64,000 nt of DNA from an uncultured Acidobacteriaceae bacterium (GCA_937879855.1 CALFMO010000057.1:1-64000); one strand, 5' to 3'. Positions 25,253 through 33,526 are shown, counted from the first letter of the stretch. Notes: generated by a model from the sequence alone, not told the origin. Translations and numbers: made by a program.

Positions 25253-27911
25253 AGAATCGAAAGAGATAGCTAACCTTCACGAAAAATTGGCGGCTATCGT
25301 TGATGTAGTTTCGCGGCGTTTGGAACACCCCTACGCCCGGCTGCACGTTCAGGTTCTTCAGGTCGCTGTTGTAGCCAACATAGATCGCCGTGCCGGGATG
25401 CACCAGGTAGGTCACGAGGAAGTCGGCATTGAATTCCTTCTGAGTCGGGAGGTAGGTGTAGGGAGAGCCCACACCCGGAGTTCCGGCCAGCAGTCCGTTG
25501 TATTGCAAAATCACGCGCATAGAAAGTTGGGGAGTGAACTGCCAGTTCCATTTACTGCGCAGGATGTGGTCGTTCAAAATGCCGCGGCCCGCGCCGGGAA
25601 CCTGGGACCGCTCGAAAATAAAAGTATTGTTGTCGGTGTGCAGACGCTCGAACAGGTAACTGTTCTCAATTTTCAGCGGCGTGATCGGGCGAATGGTGAG
25701 CGAGGCCTGGGCATTGGCTTCGTTTACCAGGAAAGGGTGGTTATAGGGCGCGGGATTGGCGGGGTTCGCGACAAAATTCACACCCTGTCCCCAGTAATAG
25801 CTCGCCTGTAGCGTAGCTTTCTTGAAGTAGCCAGTCTGGACGGAGGCTCCGCTGGTGTGTTCGTGATAGTCCTGATTGCCCAGAACCGTTGGCGGACAGT
25901 AAATGGAAAATCCGTAGAAACAAAAATCCTGCGGACGCAGGCGCTCGTGAAAATCCTCGTAGGGACGCACGATGATGACTGTCTGGCCTCGCCCCTGAAT
26001 CGCAAAGTAGGGAACGTAGTCAGCGTCGAGGCGCAGGCCGGTGTGGTCGAAATCGTAGCGAACGGCGAGCGACGGACCCCAATCCACGATCCAACCTCGC
26101 TTGGGGCGAAAGCGGTAGTCGACCTGCTGGTTCGTCTCGCGAATGTCGACGCGGTTGACGAACCCGGGAATGGAAACGAAGCCCGGGCTGATGTCGTTAT
26201 AAATTCCGTCGTAGGTGAAGTGCAGGCCATCGCGACGCAGTTCCACCTTTGCGGCGGGGCCGGCGTAGTAATTATTGTTGCCGCGATTGCCGGAGCTGAA
26301 CGGGTAGAGGTTGGCCTCGCAGTTCAGGTTGAGATTGCTCGAGCTGACGACCGCCTGGCCGTCGAGCGTCCAGTTGGGATTGAATTTCAGGTGCGTGTCG
26401 AGGCCGCCGATGCGGTTGAATTCTCCAGTGGTAGGGCATTCCCAATCGGTGTAGAGCGCGCCCACGTTGGACTGGCGAAAAATGTCGCGGCTCACGCGGG
26501 CAATTGAGAAATAGGAGCGGATGCCGGAGAACTGGTTGTTATCCGGCACAGCGAGGCCAGGGCTGCGATCATCTGCGGCCATCAGACCTACGGAGTATGG
26601 GCCATCTTTTCCGGTGAGGCGGATTCCGGCCGAGGGATCGCCGATGCTGCGAGTAAAAAATAAATCCAGCGGCGTGCGAAAAAAATCTTCATTCTCCAGA
26701 AAGAATGGGCGCTTCTCGGGGAAATAAACTGCGTAGCGCTGGTTCACCGTGATCTGCGGATCTTCGGACTCGACCTGGCTGAAGTCGGGATTGGCCGTCA
26801 TGTCGACCACGAAGTGATCCTGGATGACAAACTTTGCGTCGAGCCCAGGCTGGCCGTGCACGGTGGATTTCTGAAAGTAGGGATTGGTGAAGTCGCGCGT
26901 ATCGAGTGCGCGAAATCCGCGCATCACACCGTAAGGAATCAGTTCGATGTTGTGGCCGGGAGAAATTCCTTCGAGCCCGTAGAGAGTCGCGGCCTGGCCC
27001 AGGCGTCCCTCGACTTTGTAAGAAACGTGGGGCCAGAAGGAATCTTCGGTCTTGCGCGTGATACCGCGATACAAAATGATTCCCCAGTCCTGATGTTTAG
27101 CAGCCGGAAACCGCAAGCTCTTGAAGGGAATCGCCATCCACACAACGAATCCGCGGCCGGTGACTTTGCCGCGCGAATCCCACACCGTATCAAACGAGGT
27201 GTCGAAGTGCGCGCTGGTTTCTTCCTCGCGCGACGCCTCGGTCCAGATCGCGTCCCATTGCACGCCCAGCGGCGTGGTTTGGAAGGCGTAGGCGCGCCGG
27301 CGGTCGTGGAAAGTGTCGAGAATGATCTCCACCTGGTCATCGTCGTAGACATCTTCGCGGCGCGACATGCGAGCGCGCACTTCCCGGGGATCGTCGAAGC
27401 ATACGAAGACTACGTACAGATTTTTCTGGTCGTAGCCGAGATAGGCGTCGGTGGGTTCGGAAACGCTTTCTCCGTCGTGCGGATTGCGTTGCGTGAAGCC
27501 GGTGACCTTGGCCATCTGCTGGGCGACTCCGCCCTGCGGTTGCATGCTCAGAAAGTCGTCCAGGGCGGGAGCACCCGGCAGGCGCGGAATGGTGAGCGAG
27601 GGCGTGGCCTCCTCGGGCTTCGGCGCCGGTTGCACGTCGGGATTCTTAATCGGAGGTTCCGGCAGCTGCGCCGAAGGCGGAGGATACTGCGGAGAAGGCT
27701 TGGTTTCTTGCGCGGGCTTGGCCGCCGAGGGCGGTGGAGAACTTTGGGGAGTAGACTGCGAATCTTGCAGGGTGGAAATAGATTGCGGAGATGGGGATCC
27801 CGCGGCCGAAGGTAAGGCGTGAAGATCTGTCGCAAGAAGGAAAAGCAAAGCTACGACCGCAACTTCCGCCGCAAAACGGCCCCATTGACCCAGAACTCGA
27901 GACAGACGCAA
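25251..27911 (-). CDS. DUF5916 outer-membrane protein with CBM9-like domain
   Basis: An 886-residue protein. A TTG start at 27911 is used because no ATG precedes the signal peptide (residues ~15-32) and GGGGGA lies just upstream. A proline/serine-rich linker (residues 36-110) leads into a CBM9/DOMON-like beta-sandwich (residues ~115-330; FVCFDDPREVRARMSRREDVYDDDQVEI). This is followed by the DUF5916 block (FPEKRPFFLEN near residue 400) and a long C-terminal beta-barrel ending in the aromatic F-R-F typical of outer-membrane proteins. The role is unknown; surface binding or transport is an inference from architecture. Confidence 0.83.
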   Translation of the reverse strand: MRLSRVLGQWGRFAAEVAVVALLFLLATDLHALPSAAGSPSPQSISTLQDSQSTPQSSPPPSAAKPAQETKPSPQYPPPSAQLPEPPIKNPDVQPAPKPEEATPSLTIPRLPGAPALDDFLSMQPQGGVAQQMAKVTGFTQRNPHDGESVSEPTDAYLGYDQKNLYVVFVCFDDPREVRARMSRREDVYDDDQVEIILDTFHDRRRAYAFQTTPLGVQWDAIWTEASREEETSAHFDTSFDTVWDSRGKVTGRGFVVWMAIPFKSLRFPAAKHQDWGIILYRGITRKTEDSFWPHVSYKVEGRLGQAATLYGLEGISPGHNIELIPYGVMRGFRALDTRDFTNPYFQKSTVHGQPGLDAKFVIQDHFVVDMTANPDFSQVESEDPQITVNQRYAVYFPEKRPFFLENEDFFRTPLDLFFTRSIGDPSAGIRLTGKDGPYSVGLMAADDRSPGLAVPDNNQFSGIRSYFSIARVSRDIFRQSNVGALYTDWECPTTGEFNRIGGLDTHLKFNPNWTLDGQAVVSSSNLNLNCEANLYPFSSGNRGNNNYYAGPAAKVELRRDGLHFTYDGIYNDISPGFVSIPGFVNRVDIRETNQQVDYRFRPKRGWIVDWGPSLAVRYDFDHTGLRLDADYVPYFAIQGRGQTVIIVRPYEDFHERLRPQDFCFYGFSIYCPPTVLGNQDYHEHTSGASVQTGYFKKATLQASYYWGQGVNFVANPANPAPYNHPFLVNEANAQASLTIRPITPLKIENSYLFERLHTDNNTFIFERSQVPGAGRGILNDHILRSKWNWQFTPQLSMRVILQYNGLLAGTPGVGSPYTYLPTQKEFNADFLVTYLVHPGTAIYVGYNSDLKNLNVQPGVGVFQTPRNYINDSRQFFVKVSYLFRF

Positions 27912-28077
27912 AAATCCCCCGGCTTTTCCCCCGCCCCCTTCGGTGGAAGTGAGAAAGATACACTATGAGCATGCAGACAAAACAGGAAAATATGTTTTGT
28001 GGGGCTGGTCGAACCCGATAGCGTATCTAAGCTTTCACCCCAAGCGCGGAGGTTCAAAGCGCGCGGTATCAAAACCG

Positions 28078-29130
28078 CTAGAACAACGAACTCTGCCTGC
28101 GAGTCGGCGCAATTTTGAAGTAATCGTAGGCCAACTGCGTGGCGACGCGGCCTCGGGGAGTGCGGTTGAGAAATCCAATCTGCATCAGAAACGGCTCGTA
28201 GATCTCTTCGATGGCGTCAGGCTCTTCGGCCAGCACGGCGGCCAGAGTATTCACTCCCACCGGGCCGCCTTCGTACTTTTCGATAATCGTTAACAGCAGC
28301 CGCCGGTCAACTTCGTCGAATCCGTAATGGTCGACTTCGAGCATTTCCAGCGCTGCCTTCGCCGTGGGTTCGTCAATCTTCCCGGCCCCGCGGACCTGGG
28401 CGTAGTCGCGCACCCGGCGTAAGAGGCGATTCGCAATTCGGGGCGTCCCGCGGGAACGGCTGGCGATTTCCTTCGCGCCCGCGTCGTCGACTTCAACTCC
28501 GAGGATCTCCGCCGAGCGCTCCACAATCACCTGCAAATCTTCCGGAGCATAGAATTCGAGGCGCAGCACGATGCCGAAGCGGGAGCGCAAAGGCGCGGAA
28601 ATCAATCCTGCGCGAGTGGTCGCGCCTACGAACGTGAACGGCTTCACCTCCAGCGTATGCGTCCGTGCCGACGGTCCTTGCCCAATGATGATGTCGAGCT
28701 TGTAATCTTCCAGCGCGGAATAGAGCAACTCTTCCAGCACCGGTTGCAGGCGATGGATCTCGTCGATGAACAACACCTGCTTATCCTGCATGTTGGTGAT
28801 GATCGCGGTCAGGTCGCCCTTGATCTGCAGCAGCGGCGCCGCAGTCGGCTGAAAGTGGACACCGAGTTCATTGGCGATGATGTTCGCCAGTGTCGTCTTG
28901 CCCAGCCCCGGAGGCCCATAGAGAAGCACGTGGTCCATGGCCTCGCCGCGAGAGCGTGCGGCCTCAATGGCAACCGCCAGATTGTCTTTTACCTTTTTCT
29001 GCCCAATGAACTCGGTCAGCCGCTGCGGCCGCAGCTTCAGTTCAAACGAGGAATCGTCCTCGACGGGCGCAGCGGAAACCAGGCGCGCTCGGTTAGCATT
29101 AAGATTGGGATTGTTTTTCGCGGTAGCCAC
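28078..29130 (-). CDS. ruvB: Holliday junction branch migration DNA helicase RuvB
   Basis: The ATPase motor of the RuvAB complex, which moves Holliday junctions during recombinational repair. From GTG 29130 it is 350 residues, the usual length; an upstream TTG (29190) would add 20 non-conserved residues. Walker A GPPGLGKTT is at residues 72-80, Walker B is FIDEIHRL, sensor I is GATTRAGL and the C-terminal winged helix includes RGRVATQLAYDYF. ruvA and ruvC are not adjacent. Confidence 0.93.
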   Translation of the reverse strand: MATAKNNPNLNANRARLVSAAPVEDDSSFELKLRPQRLTEFIGQKKVKDNLAVAIEAARSRGEAMDHVLLYGPPGLGKTTLANIIANELGVHFQPTAAPLLQIKGDLTAIITNMQDKQVLFIDEIHRLQPVLEELLYSALEDYKLDIIIGQGPSARTHTLEVKPFTFVGATTRAGLISAPLRSRFGIVLRLEFYAPEDLQVIVERSAEILGVEVDDAGAKEIASRSRGTPRIANRLLRRVRDYAQVRGAGKIDEPTAKAALEMLEVDHYGFDEVDRRLLLTIIEKYEGGPVGVNTLAAVLAEEPDAIEEIYEPFLMQIGFLNRTPRGRVATQLAYDYFKIAPTRRQSSLF

Positions 29131-29501
29131 TGCTTCGGATGGTAGAACGAAATGCGAAGCCGCGCAATTGCCGAGTCTGCTGGAATTCAACCGGGCTGAC
29201 CTTTCGCGCCGCCCCAGAGCTCGACTGGTAAGGGCACGACTTCAGTCGTGCCGAAAAAGCCCGAGTGCTTGTGTGCGGTTTTAGCTGCCGAGACCGGCTT
29301 GGCGACGAATCAACGAGTCCCCTGAGGGGCTAAAGCCGTGGGGGCCTTTCCCGTCGGCCGCCGCCCTACGCAAAGCGATCTACGAATCAAAAAGCGCGCC
29401 CGAAATTCTCGCCCGCGTAGAAGAATTCTTCGAAGCCCGGTTGTGTGGCGCGGGCGCCCTCGCCCGCGATTGATCAACAAGCCGTTCATTTTGCTGACGC
29501 G
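29131..29501. other. Repeat-rich intergenic region with a possible gene fragment
   Basis: This 370-bp gap holds three different dispersed palindromes: GGCACGACTTCAGTCGTGCC (about 29233-29252), CCCCTGAGGGGCTAAAGCC (29319-29337) and the 26-base element at 29444-29469. Between the last two, plus-strand codons from 29359 to 29472 read as a plausible protein end (AIYESKSAPEILARVEEFFEA) that runs into the last repeat and stops there, which suggests a decayed gene tail. Confidence 0.55.
29444..29469. repeat. 26-base palindromic repeat (reference intergenic copy)
   Basis: On the minus strand this reads TCGCGGGCGAGGGCGCCCGC followed by GCCACA. It has a 7-bp stem and a four-base loop. The closest relative is inside hydantoinase B at 11305-11330. 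Confidence 0.7.
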
Positions 29502-29984
29502 CTATTGAGCGTTCGTTTTTGTTCTTTGCTTGATCGTGTTAAGTGGGCTCGGCGCTCCCCTCCATAGAACGATTCTGTAGTGGTCAGTGCCATTTAGTTG
29601 GTCCGTGCTTAGCTCACTGAGATTGCCATAGTAAATCCGTGCGCGATACGAGCCCGGAGACAATTCGATTCGCGCAGCATCCGGAAAGTAATCCGTGCAT
29701 CCCGCGATCACGAGGCGACCCGACGGCACATCAATCGTGCATTCGTTGATTTGATCCCAAACACTGGCATCCTCATTAAGTGGGCCATCTTCGATTTCTA
29801 CCGTGACGGGAACGTTCATGTTGCGAACCGTGCCCACTCCGATCGTGCCAGGGGCGATTGCGAGAAGACGGTCGACTGCCTCTTGCGTCCAACTGTCCGA
29901 AAGGTCTCCATCGACACTCTCATCTTGTAGATAGAATTGGAAGTAGTCGGCGAAGAGCGTGAACTGGAATTTTCGACTCATCAT
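29502..29984 (-). CDS. ComJ-like protein (putative nuclease inhibitor fold)
   Basis: A 160-residue soluble protein. The pattern ADYFQFYLQDE, then SWTQEAVDRLLAIAPGTIGVGT, a central VPVTVEI strand and a late DHYRIVLW strand resembles the ComJ family, whose Bacillus member inhibits the NucA nuclease. The resemblance is by pattern only and the family call is tentative. Its ATG follows the metallo-beta-lactamase stop codon immediately (TAGATG), with GGGGAG just upstream, so it is translationally coupled to that gene. Confidence 0.55.
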   Translation of the reverse strand: MMSRKFQFTLFADYFQFYLQDESVDGDLSDSWTQEAVDRLLAIAPGTIGVGTVRNMNVPVTVEIEDGPLNEDASVWDQINECTIDVPSGRLVIAGCTDYFPDAARIELSPGSYRARIYYGNLSELSTDQLNGTDHYRIVLWRGAPSPLNTIKQRTKTNAQ

Positions 29985-30902
29985 CTACACTCCCCGCGCC
30001 ACCAGCTTCCCTGTCTCATCCTTCTCCACATACGCCCACGGCATTTTCGGATCGTGCGTGAAAACCGTCAGCCACTTCTCCGGCAGAGCTCGCGCGTAAT
30101 ATTCCTTCTTGCTCTCGATCGTTTGCAACGGATAGAGATCGAAGGACATGCCCCAGGTGAGGTCGATGTGCGCCGTCGTGGGTATCAGATCGGAGATATA
30201 ACATGCGATTGTGCCCTCAGGGGCTAAAGCCCCTTCATTGGGCGCCCTTTCAAGAGCCTCCGACCTTTCAAGACCTGGACGACCATTCACAATCACCGCC
30301 AGCATGTGGGCCGTGTGACCGGGAAAGGTCTTCACCGAAATGCCGGGGAGAATTTCTTCGCCACCCTTGAGCAGCGTCATCTGCCCACTCTCGACCAGCG
30401 GATCGTAATTTTCCGGGATGAAGCTGATGGCGTCGCGTTCGCTGGGACGCCGCGCATACTGCCATTCGCCCTCCGGCGCGTAATATTTCGCCCGCGGGAA
30501 TGTGGGAACGATCTGGCCGTTTTTGTCGCGCACCGTGTTCCATCCGCAATGATCGAAATGCAGATGCGAGTTGATGACGATGTCGACATCTTCGGGTGCG
30601 ACGCCGGCCGCCGCAAGATTGTCGAGCAGCTTTGCCGGCTGGCCGTAAAACTTGATCATGCGCTCGGAAAGCTTGTTGCCCATTCCGGTTTCGACCAGCA
30701 CGGTCTGCTTGCCGGTGCGCGGTCCGTCTGTGCGGATGAGCAGCGAGTTGAGACCGGCGGTGACGTAATTCTTGTCGTCGGCCGCGACTTTGCGCGACCA
30801 CATCACCTTGGGCACGACGCCAAAGAATGCTCCGCCGTCGAGCGGATATGTGCCGTCAGAAAAAACACTGAGTTCAAAGTCGCCGAGCGTAAGTTGGTGC
30901 AT
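29985..30902 (-). CDS. Metallo-beta-lactamase fold hydrolase with in-frame repeat insertion
   Basis: A 305-residue MBL-fold protein starting at ATG 30902. The metal motif HLHFDH is near residue 115, a later FPGHTAHM near residue 200 supplies another histidine, and the SDLIPT block holds the bridging aspartate. The lack of a signal peptide suggests a cytoplasmic hydrolase, perhaps a lactonase-type enzyme; the substrate is unknown. Between VNGRPG and TIACYISD about 22 residues (DNA 30209-30270) are encoded by a dispersed palindrome and do not look like the family. It is followed without a gap by the ComJ-like gene. Confidence 0.85.
   Translation of the reverse strand: MHQLTLGDFELSVFSDGTYPLDGGAFFGVVPKVMWSRKVAADDKNYVTAGLNSLLIRTDGPRTGKQTVLVETGMGNKLSERMIKFYGQPAKLLDNLAAAGVAPEDVDIVINSHLHFDHCGWNTVRDKNGQIVPTFPRAKYYAPEGEWQYARRPSERDAISFIPENYDPLVESGQMTLLKGGEEILPGISVKTFPGHTAHMLAVIVNGRPGLERSEALERAPNEGALAPEGTIACYISDLIPTTAHIDLTWGMSFDLYPLQTIESKKEYYARALPEKWLTVFTHDPKMPWAYVEKDETGKLVARGV
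30213..30250. repeat. In-frame palindromic repeat inside the metallo-beta-lactamase gene
   Basis: GCCCTCAGGGGCTAAAGCCC (30213-30232) and the following bases contain the perfect palindrome GGGGCTAAAGCCCC (30220-30233) and match the intergenic copy at 29319-29337 over 18 bases with one mismatch. Confidence 0.7.
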
Positions 30903-31248
30903 CCGTTCAGTGTGCCACAGAGGATTCGTTCGCCACGGATTTCCGCGGATTTTCACCGATCGAAAATCATTGGATTTCTGCTTCTTGCAGATCCGTGTCG
31001 ATCCGTGTGAATCCGTGACGAAGAACGAATTGGAAATCCACAGGCTCCGCTCAGAACGTGTGACATCTGACCTTGCGCTGCACCCGGACGTTCTGTCATT
31101 CTGCGTGACGGCGAAGCCGTGGCTGGCTCGTCACTAGTTGGACAGCACGAAGCTAAAACCTTGGCGCTCAAGATTTTGCCCGCAAGTGATTGAGCCCCAT
31201 GAACTAATTTCTATGATTATATACTTGACTTAGGAAACCGATTGTGGC
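30903..31248. other. Intergenic region with an ATCCGTG-family inverted repeat
   Basis: Arms at about 30930-30958 (CGCCACGGATTTCCGCGGAT...) and 30990-31022 (GATCCGTGTCGATCCGTGTG...) are reverse complements of the kind seen at 15331-15459. The remainder, up to the accessory island, shows an AT-rich promoter-like stretch (TTCTATGATTATATACTTGA) at 31209-31228. Confidence 0.6.
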
Positions 31249-31458
31249 ATGATTGCGGGCATGGAAGACGTAAAAGTAAAGCAAGTCCTGCTGACTCTGG
31301 TGGCGGAGATTGAATTCTTGCGAACCACTCTTCTCGCAACGACTTCTCATCCGTCGTTGAAGATGAGTATGGCCGACGCACAAGACGCCACGAACCTAGC
31401 CAAGAAAGAACTCGACGGGCGTTACGAAAAATTACGGAAAGAAATCGAATCACTATGA
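31249..31458 (+). CDS. Small coiled-coil protein of the IS-linked operon (ORF 1)
   Basis: A 69-residue, largely helical protein with a leucine-heptad N-terminal half. Two starts are possible: ATG 31249 or ATG 31261. The 23 bases that span both (TGTGGCATGATTGCGGGCAT and GGA) recur before the next ORF. The end TGAATCTCCTA also recurs at the end of the next ORF. The two small genes therefore share both ends while their middles differ. The function is unknown; the location upstream of a transposase suggests passenger genes. Confidence 0.55.
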   Translation: MIAGMEDVKVKQVLLTLVAEIEFLRTTLLATTSHPSLKMSMADAQDATNLAKKELDGRYEKLRKEIESL

Positions 31459-31482
31459 ATCTCCTAGGAACGGCGGTGTGGC

Positions 31483-31815
31483 ATGATTGCGGGCATGGAC
31501 AACGAAATCAATTCGCTACAGAAGTTGGTAGAAGAAGTTGAACTTCTTTGCCTTGAGAATGAGATTCTTCGTGTTCTTCTCCAAGAAAATTGGAGTCCAG
31601 CACAGAACATTCCTTGGCAAACGGCTCTGAGCCGGGAAGTAGAGTCGCTGCGAGCTCATTCTCCAATTCCCGCATTATTTCGTAATGCCTCTTCACAAGT
31701 TGCGGGCGACGTTCCTCCATCGTGCCTCGCCATGTTTGGATCGCTTTCGTTAGCGATTGCACAAGCGAGAGAGAAGTCATGTGATGCTGTTGAGAAGGCA
31801 AAGAAGGCATTGTGA
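31483..31815 (+). CDS. Small helical protein of the IS-linked operon (ORF 2)
   Basis: A 110-residue protein. The first 35 residues form a leucine/glutamate coiled coil (LQKLVEEVELLCLENEILRVLL), followed by a less ordered middle and a C-terminal helix. Start ATG 31483 or 31495 lies in the same repeated leader as ORF 1. Its stop overlaps the GTG start of the transposase by four bases (GTGA), so it is translationally coupled to it. No known domain is recognised. Confidence 0.6.
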   Translation: MIAGMDNEINSLQKLVEEVELLCLENEILRVLLQENWSPAQNIPWQTALSREVESLRAHSPIPALFRNASSQVAGDVPPSCLAMFGSLSLAIAQAREKSCDAVEKAKKAL

Positions 31816-32744
31816 ATCTCCTATCAGTCACAAAGACGTTTCGTACGGAAGATGAAGCGCTGGACTACTTGGTCGGGCAACGCTGGCCCAACGGTGTTAA
31901 GTGCCTTGCTTGCGGGCATGACAAGGTGTATCGGATCGACACGATAGGCAAGACCAAGAAGCCCGCCCGCTTGTTTGAATGCGCCGACTGCAAACTACAT
32001 TTCAGCGCTACCACGGGCACCCTGTTTCACGATTCCCACTTGCCCCTGACGAAATGGTTTATGGCAATGGCCTTGATGTCCGAAGCGAAGAAAGGAATCT
32101 CGGCGCTTCAGGTCGGGCGTCATATCGGCGTCCCGTACAAAACCGCATGGCACCTTTGCCACAGAATCCGCAAGGCTATGTCGGAACTGGAAACCGCTCC
32201 ATTAGGCGGGCAGGGTCAAGTCGTAGAGATTGACGAAACCTATCTCGGCGGCAAGAAACTCCGTAAAGGCGTCAAAGCCGCGAAGGATGCCAAGATTTCC
32301 ATTCTCGGAATCGCAGAGCGTAACGGGCGAGTCCACATGCAACGGATCAGCAACGCGAAGGCCGCGACCCTGAAACCCATCCTGCAAGCCAAGGTTAGCC
32401 CGAACGCTTCTCAAGTGGTAACGGATGGTCACCCGACTTACGGATGGGTTGTCCCGTCAATCGTGCCCGTAGCCCAACACAAGGTAATCAACCACAAGTC
32501 CGAACTAGATGAGTTTGGCGAACTGTCCGCCAAGACAGTAGAAGGCGCGTTCTCCCTATTCAAACGGGGCGTCATCGGCTCCTATCATCACTTGAGCCAA
32601 GATCACCTTGACTCATATCTGAGCGAGTTCTGCTGGCGCTACAACCGCCGCAAGATGCAACCTTTCATCTTTCAGGAGATTGCCCGCGAACTGACGCAGA
32701 AAAAGCCTCTGCCGTACAAGAAACTGACGCGGGAGATTTTCTAA
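31812..32744 (+). mobile_element. IS1595 family (ISXO2-like) transposase
   Basis: A 310-residue transposase. An N-terminal zinc ribbon (CLACG at about residues 34-38 and CADC at about 59-62) is followed by the ISXO2-type DDE domain: the first acid in EIDETYLGGK (about residue 140), the second in VVTDGHPTYG (about residue 208) and the third in SEFCWRYNRR (about residue 276). It appears full-length and is probably the active transposase gene. GTG 31812 overlaps the preceding small gene. I could not find terminal inverted repeats, so the element ends are unknown. Confidence 0.88.
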
Positions 32745-32851
32745 AAGGGATTGATGTACAAGCAGGCGCGGAGTACAGTCGCTTCCGACTCTACGCGCAA
32801 GGTAGAGCGTGGTTGGGCGGCGCAAGCCGATTTCATCCAAGAAGGTGCCTT

Positions 32852-32944
32852 ATGCACTCACTTGTAAACGCTCTAGAGGCGATATACTACGCGCTTCAGG
32901 TCTACGATCTGACGCGAAAAATCAAGTCCGGGCGGCAGAAGTAA
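32852..32944 (+). CDS. Possible 30-residue protein after the transposase
   Basis: ATG 32852 is preceded by GAAGGTG and opens a 30-codon frame (MHSLVNALEAIYYALQVYDL, then a basic tail). It is helical and amphipathic. A GC-rich hairpin follows its stop (32950-32973). It is short, so the call rests on the ribosome site and the following hairpin. Confidence 0.4.
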   Translation: MHSLVNALEAIYYALQVYDLTRKIKSGRQK

Positions 32945-32949
32945 ACGGG

Positions 32950-32973
32950 TGCCCCGGACTAACCTCTGGGGCA
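32950..32973 (+). terminator. Hairpin after the tiny ORF
   Basis: TGCCCC (32950-32955) pairs with GGGGCA (32968-32973) over a 12-base loop. It is followed by TCTGCTTT, a weak T-run. Confidence 0.4.
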
Positions 32974-32993
32974 TCTGCTTTGTACATCAAACT

Positions 32994-33010
32994 TGTACGG
33001 TAAACGTACA
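32994..33010. promoter_or_regulatory. GTACGG palindrome, copy 1
   Basis: TGTACG-GTAAA-CGTACA is a perfect palindrome with 6-bp arms, six bases before the ATG of the lipoprotein gene. Its core GTACGGTAAACGTAC closely matches 33482-33496. Confidence 0.5.
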
Positions 33011-33016
33011 TAACTT

Positions 33017-33340
33017 ATGAAAAAGATGCTGTTGCTTCTACCGCTCGTACTTCTTGCCTGTGACAATCAGGATACCTACACAGTACAGAAGTACGAATGG
33101 CGGGCAAGTAAGCAACTAAACAATATCTCAACAGCGGCTTACACGATCCGTCACGGTAAATCCACGATAGAAGCCGAGTGCATTGGGACAAGGGACGAGG
33201 ATGGATTCAAGCCCCTATCCTGTAGCCCTCCGTTGCCCGTAGGTAAAGACCTTCCCATGAAACCAGACGGGCACGAATTACTCGTAACGTTCAACGGCAA
33301 AGAAGTCCACTTGGAAGTCATCTCCGAAGAAGTTAAGTAG
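33017..33340 (+). CDS. Small lipoprotein of the accessory island
   Basis: A 107-residue lipoprotein. Residues 1-15 are a short signal ending in the lipobox LLAC (C15), followed by Asp-Asn, which hints at inner-membrane retention if the +2 rule applies in this organism. The mature part has a paired-cysteine region (AECIG, LSCSP) that may form a disulfide. No family is recognised. There is no ribosome site; instead a palindrome lies six bases upstream of ATG 33017. It overlaps the next gene (opposite strand) by 8 bases. Confidence 0.6.
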   Translation: MKKMLLLLPLVLLACDNQDTYTVQKYEWRASKQLNNISTAAYTIRHGKSTIEAECIGTRDEDGFKPLSCSPPLPVGKDLPMKPDGHELLVTFNGKEVHLEVISEEVK

Positions 33341-33464
33341 CCTTCTTTTTCTTCGGCTTCGGATTCGCTACCTTTACATCTGCTTTCGGCAGAGGCGGGG
33401 TTTCCAGCATCTTCTTCAGCAAGGCATCAAATTTGGTCTTGTCTACGGTTACGTCATCGGGCAT
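33333..33464 (-). CDS. Small basic protein (43 aa)
   Basis: A protein of 43 residues from ATG 33464: an acidic start (MPDDVTVDKTKFDALL), a central amphipathic helix (LLKKML) and a proline/lysine tail (NPKPKKKKAT). It resembles small conserved hypothetical proteins of the KFDALLKKML...PKPKK type that are often found near mobile elements; that relation is from memory and unverified. Convergent overlap with the lipoprotein gene is 8 bases. The ribosome site is weak. Confidence 0.6.
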   Translation of the reverse strand: MPDDVTVDKTKFDALLKKMLETPPLPKADVKVANPKPKKKKAT

Positions 33465-33481
33465 AGTCTGAGCCTAGCACA

Positions 33482-33496
33482 GTACGGAAACCGTAC
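33482..33496. promoter_or_regulatory. GTACGG palindrome, copy 2
   Basis: GTACGG-AAA-CCGTAC is a perfect palindrome between the divergent 43-residue and 70-residue genes. It has the same length and nearly the same sequence as the core of 32994-33010, as expected for two sites of one regulator. Confidence 0.5.
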
Positions 33497-33526
33497 GGCT
33501 TTCTTCCCCTAGAAAGCGAGCACGAT

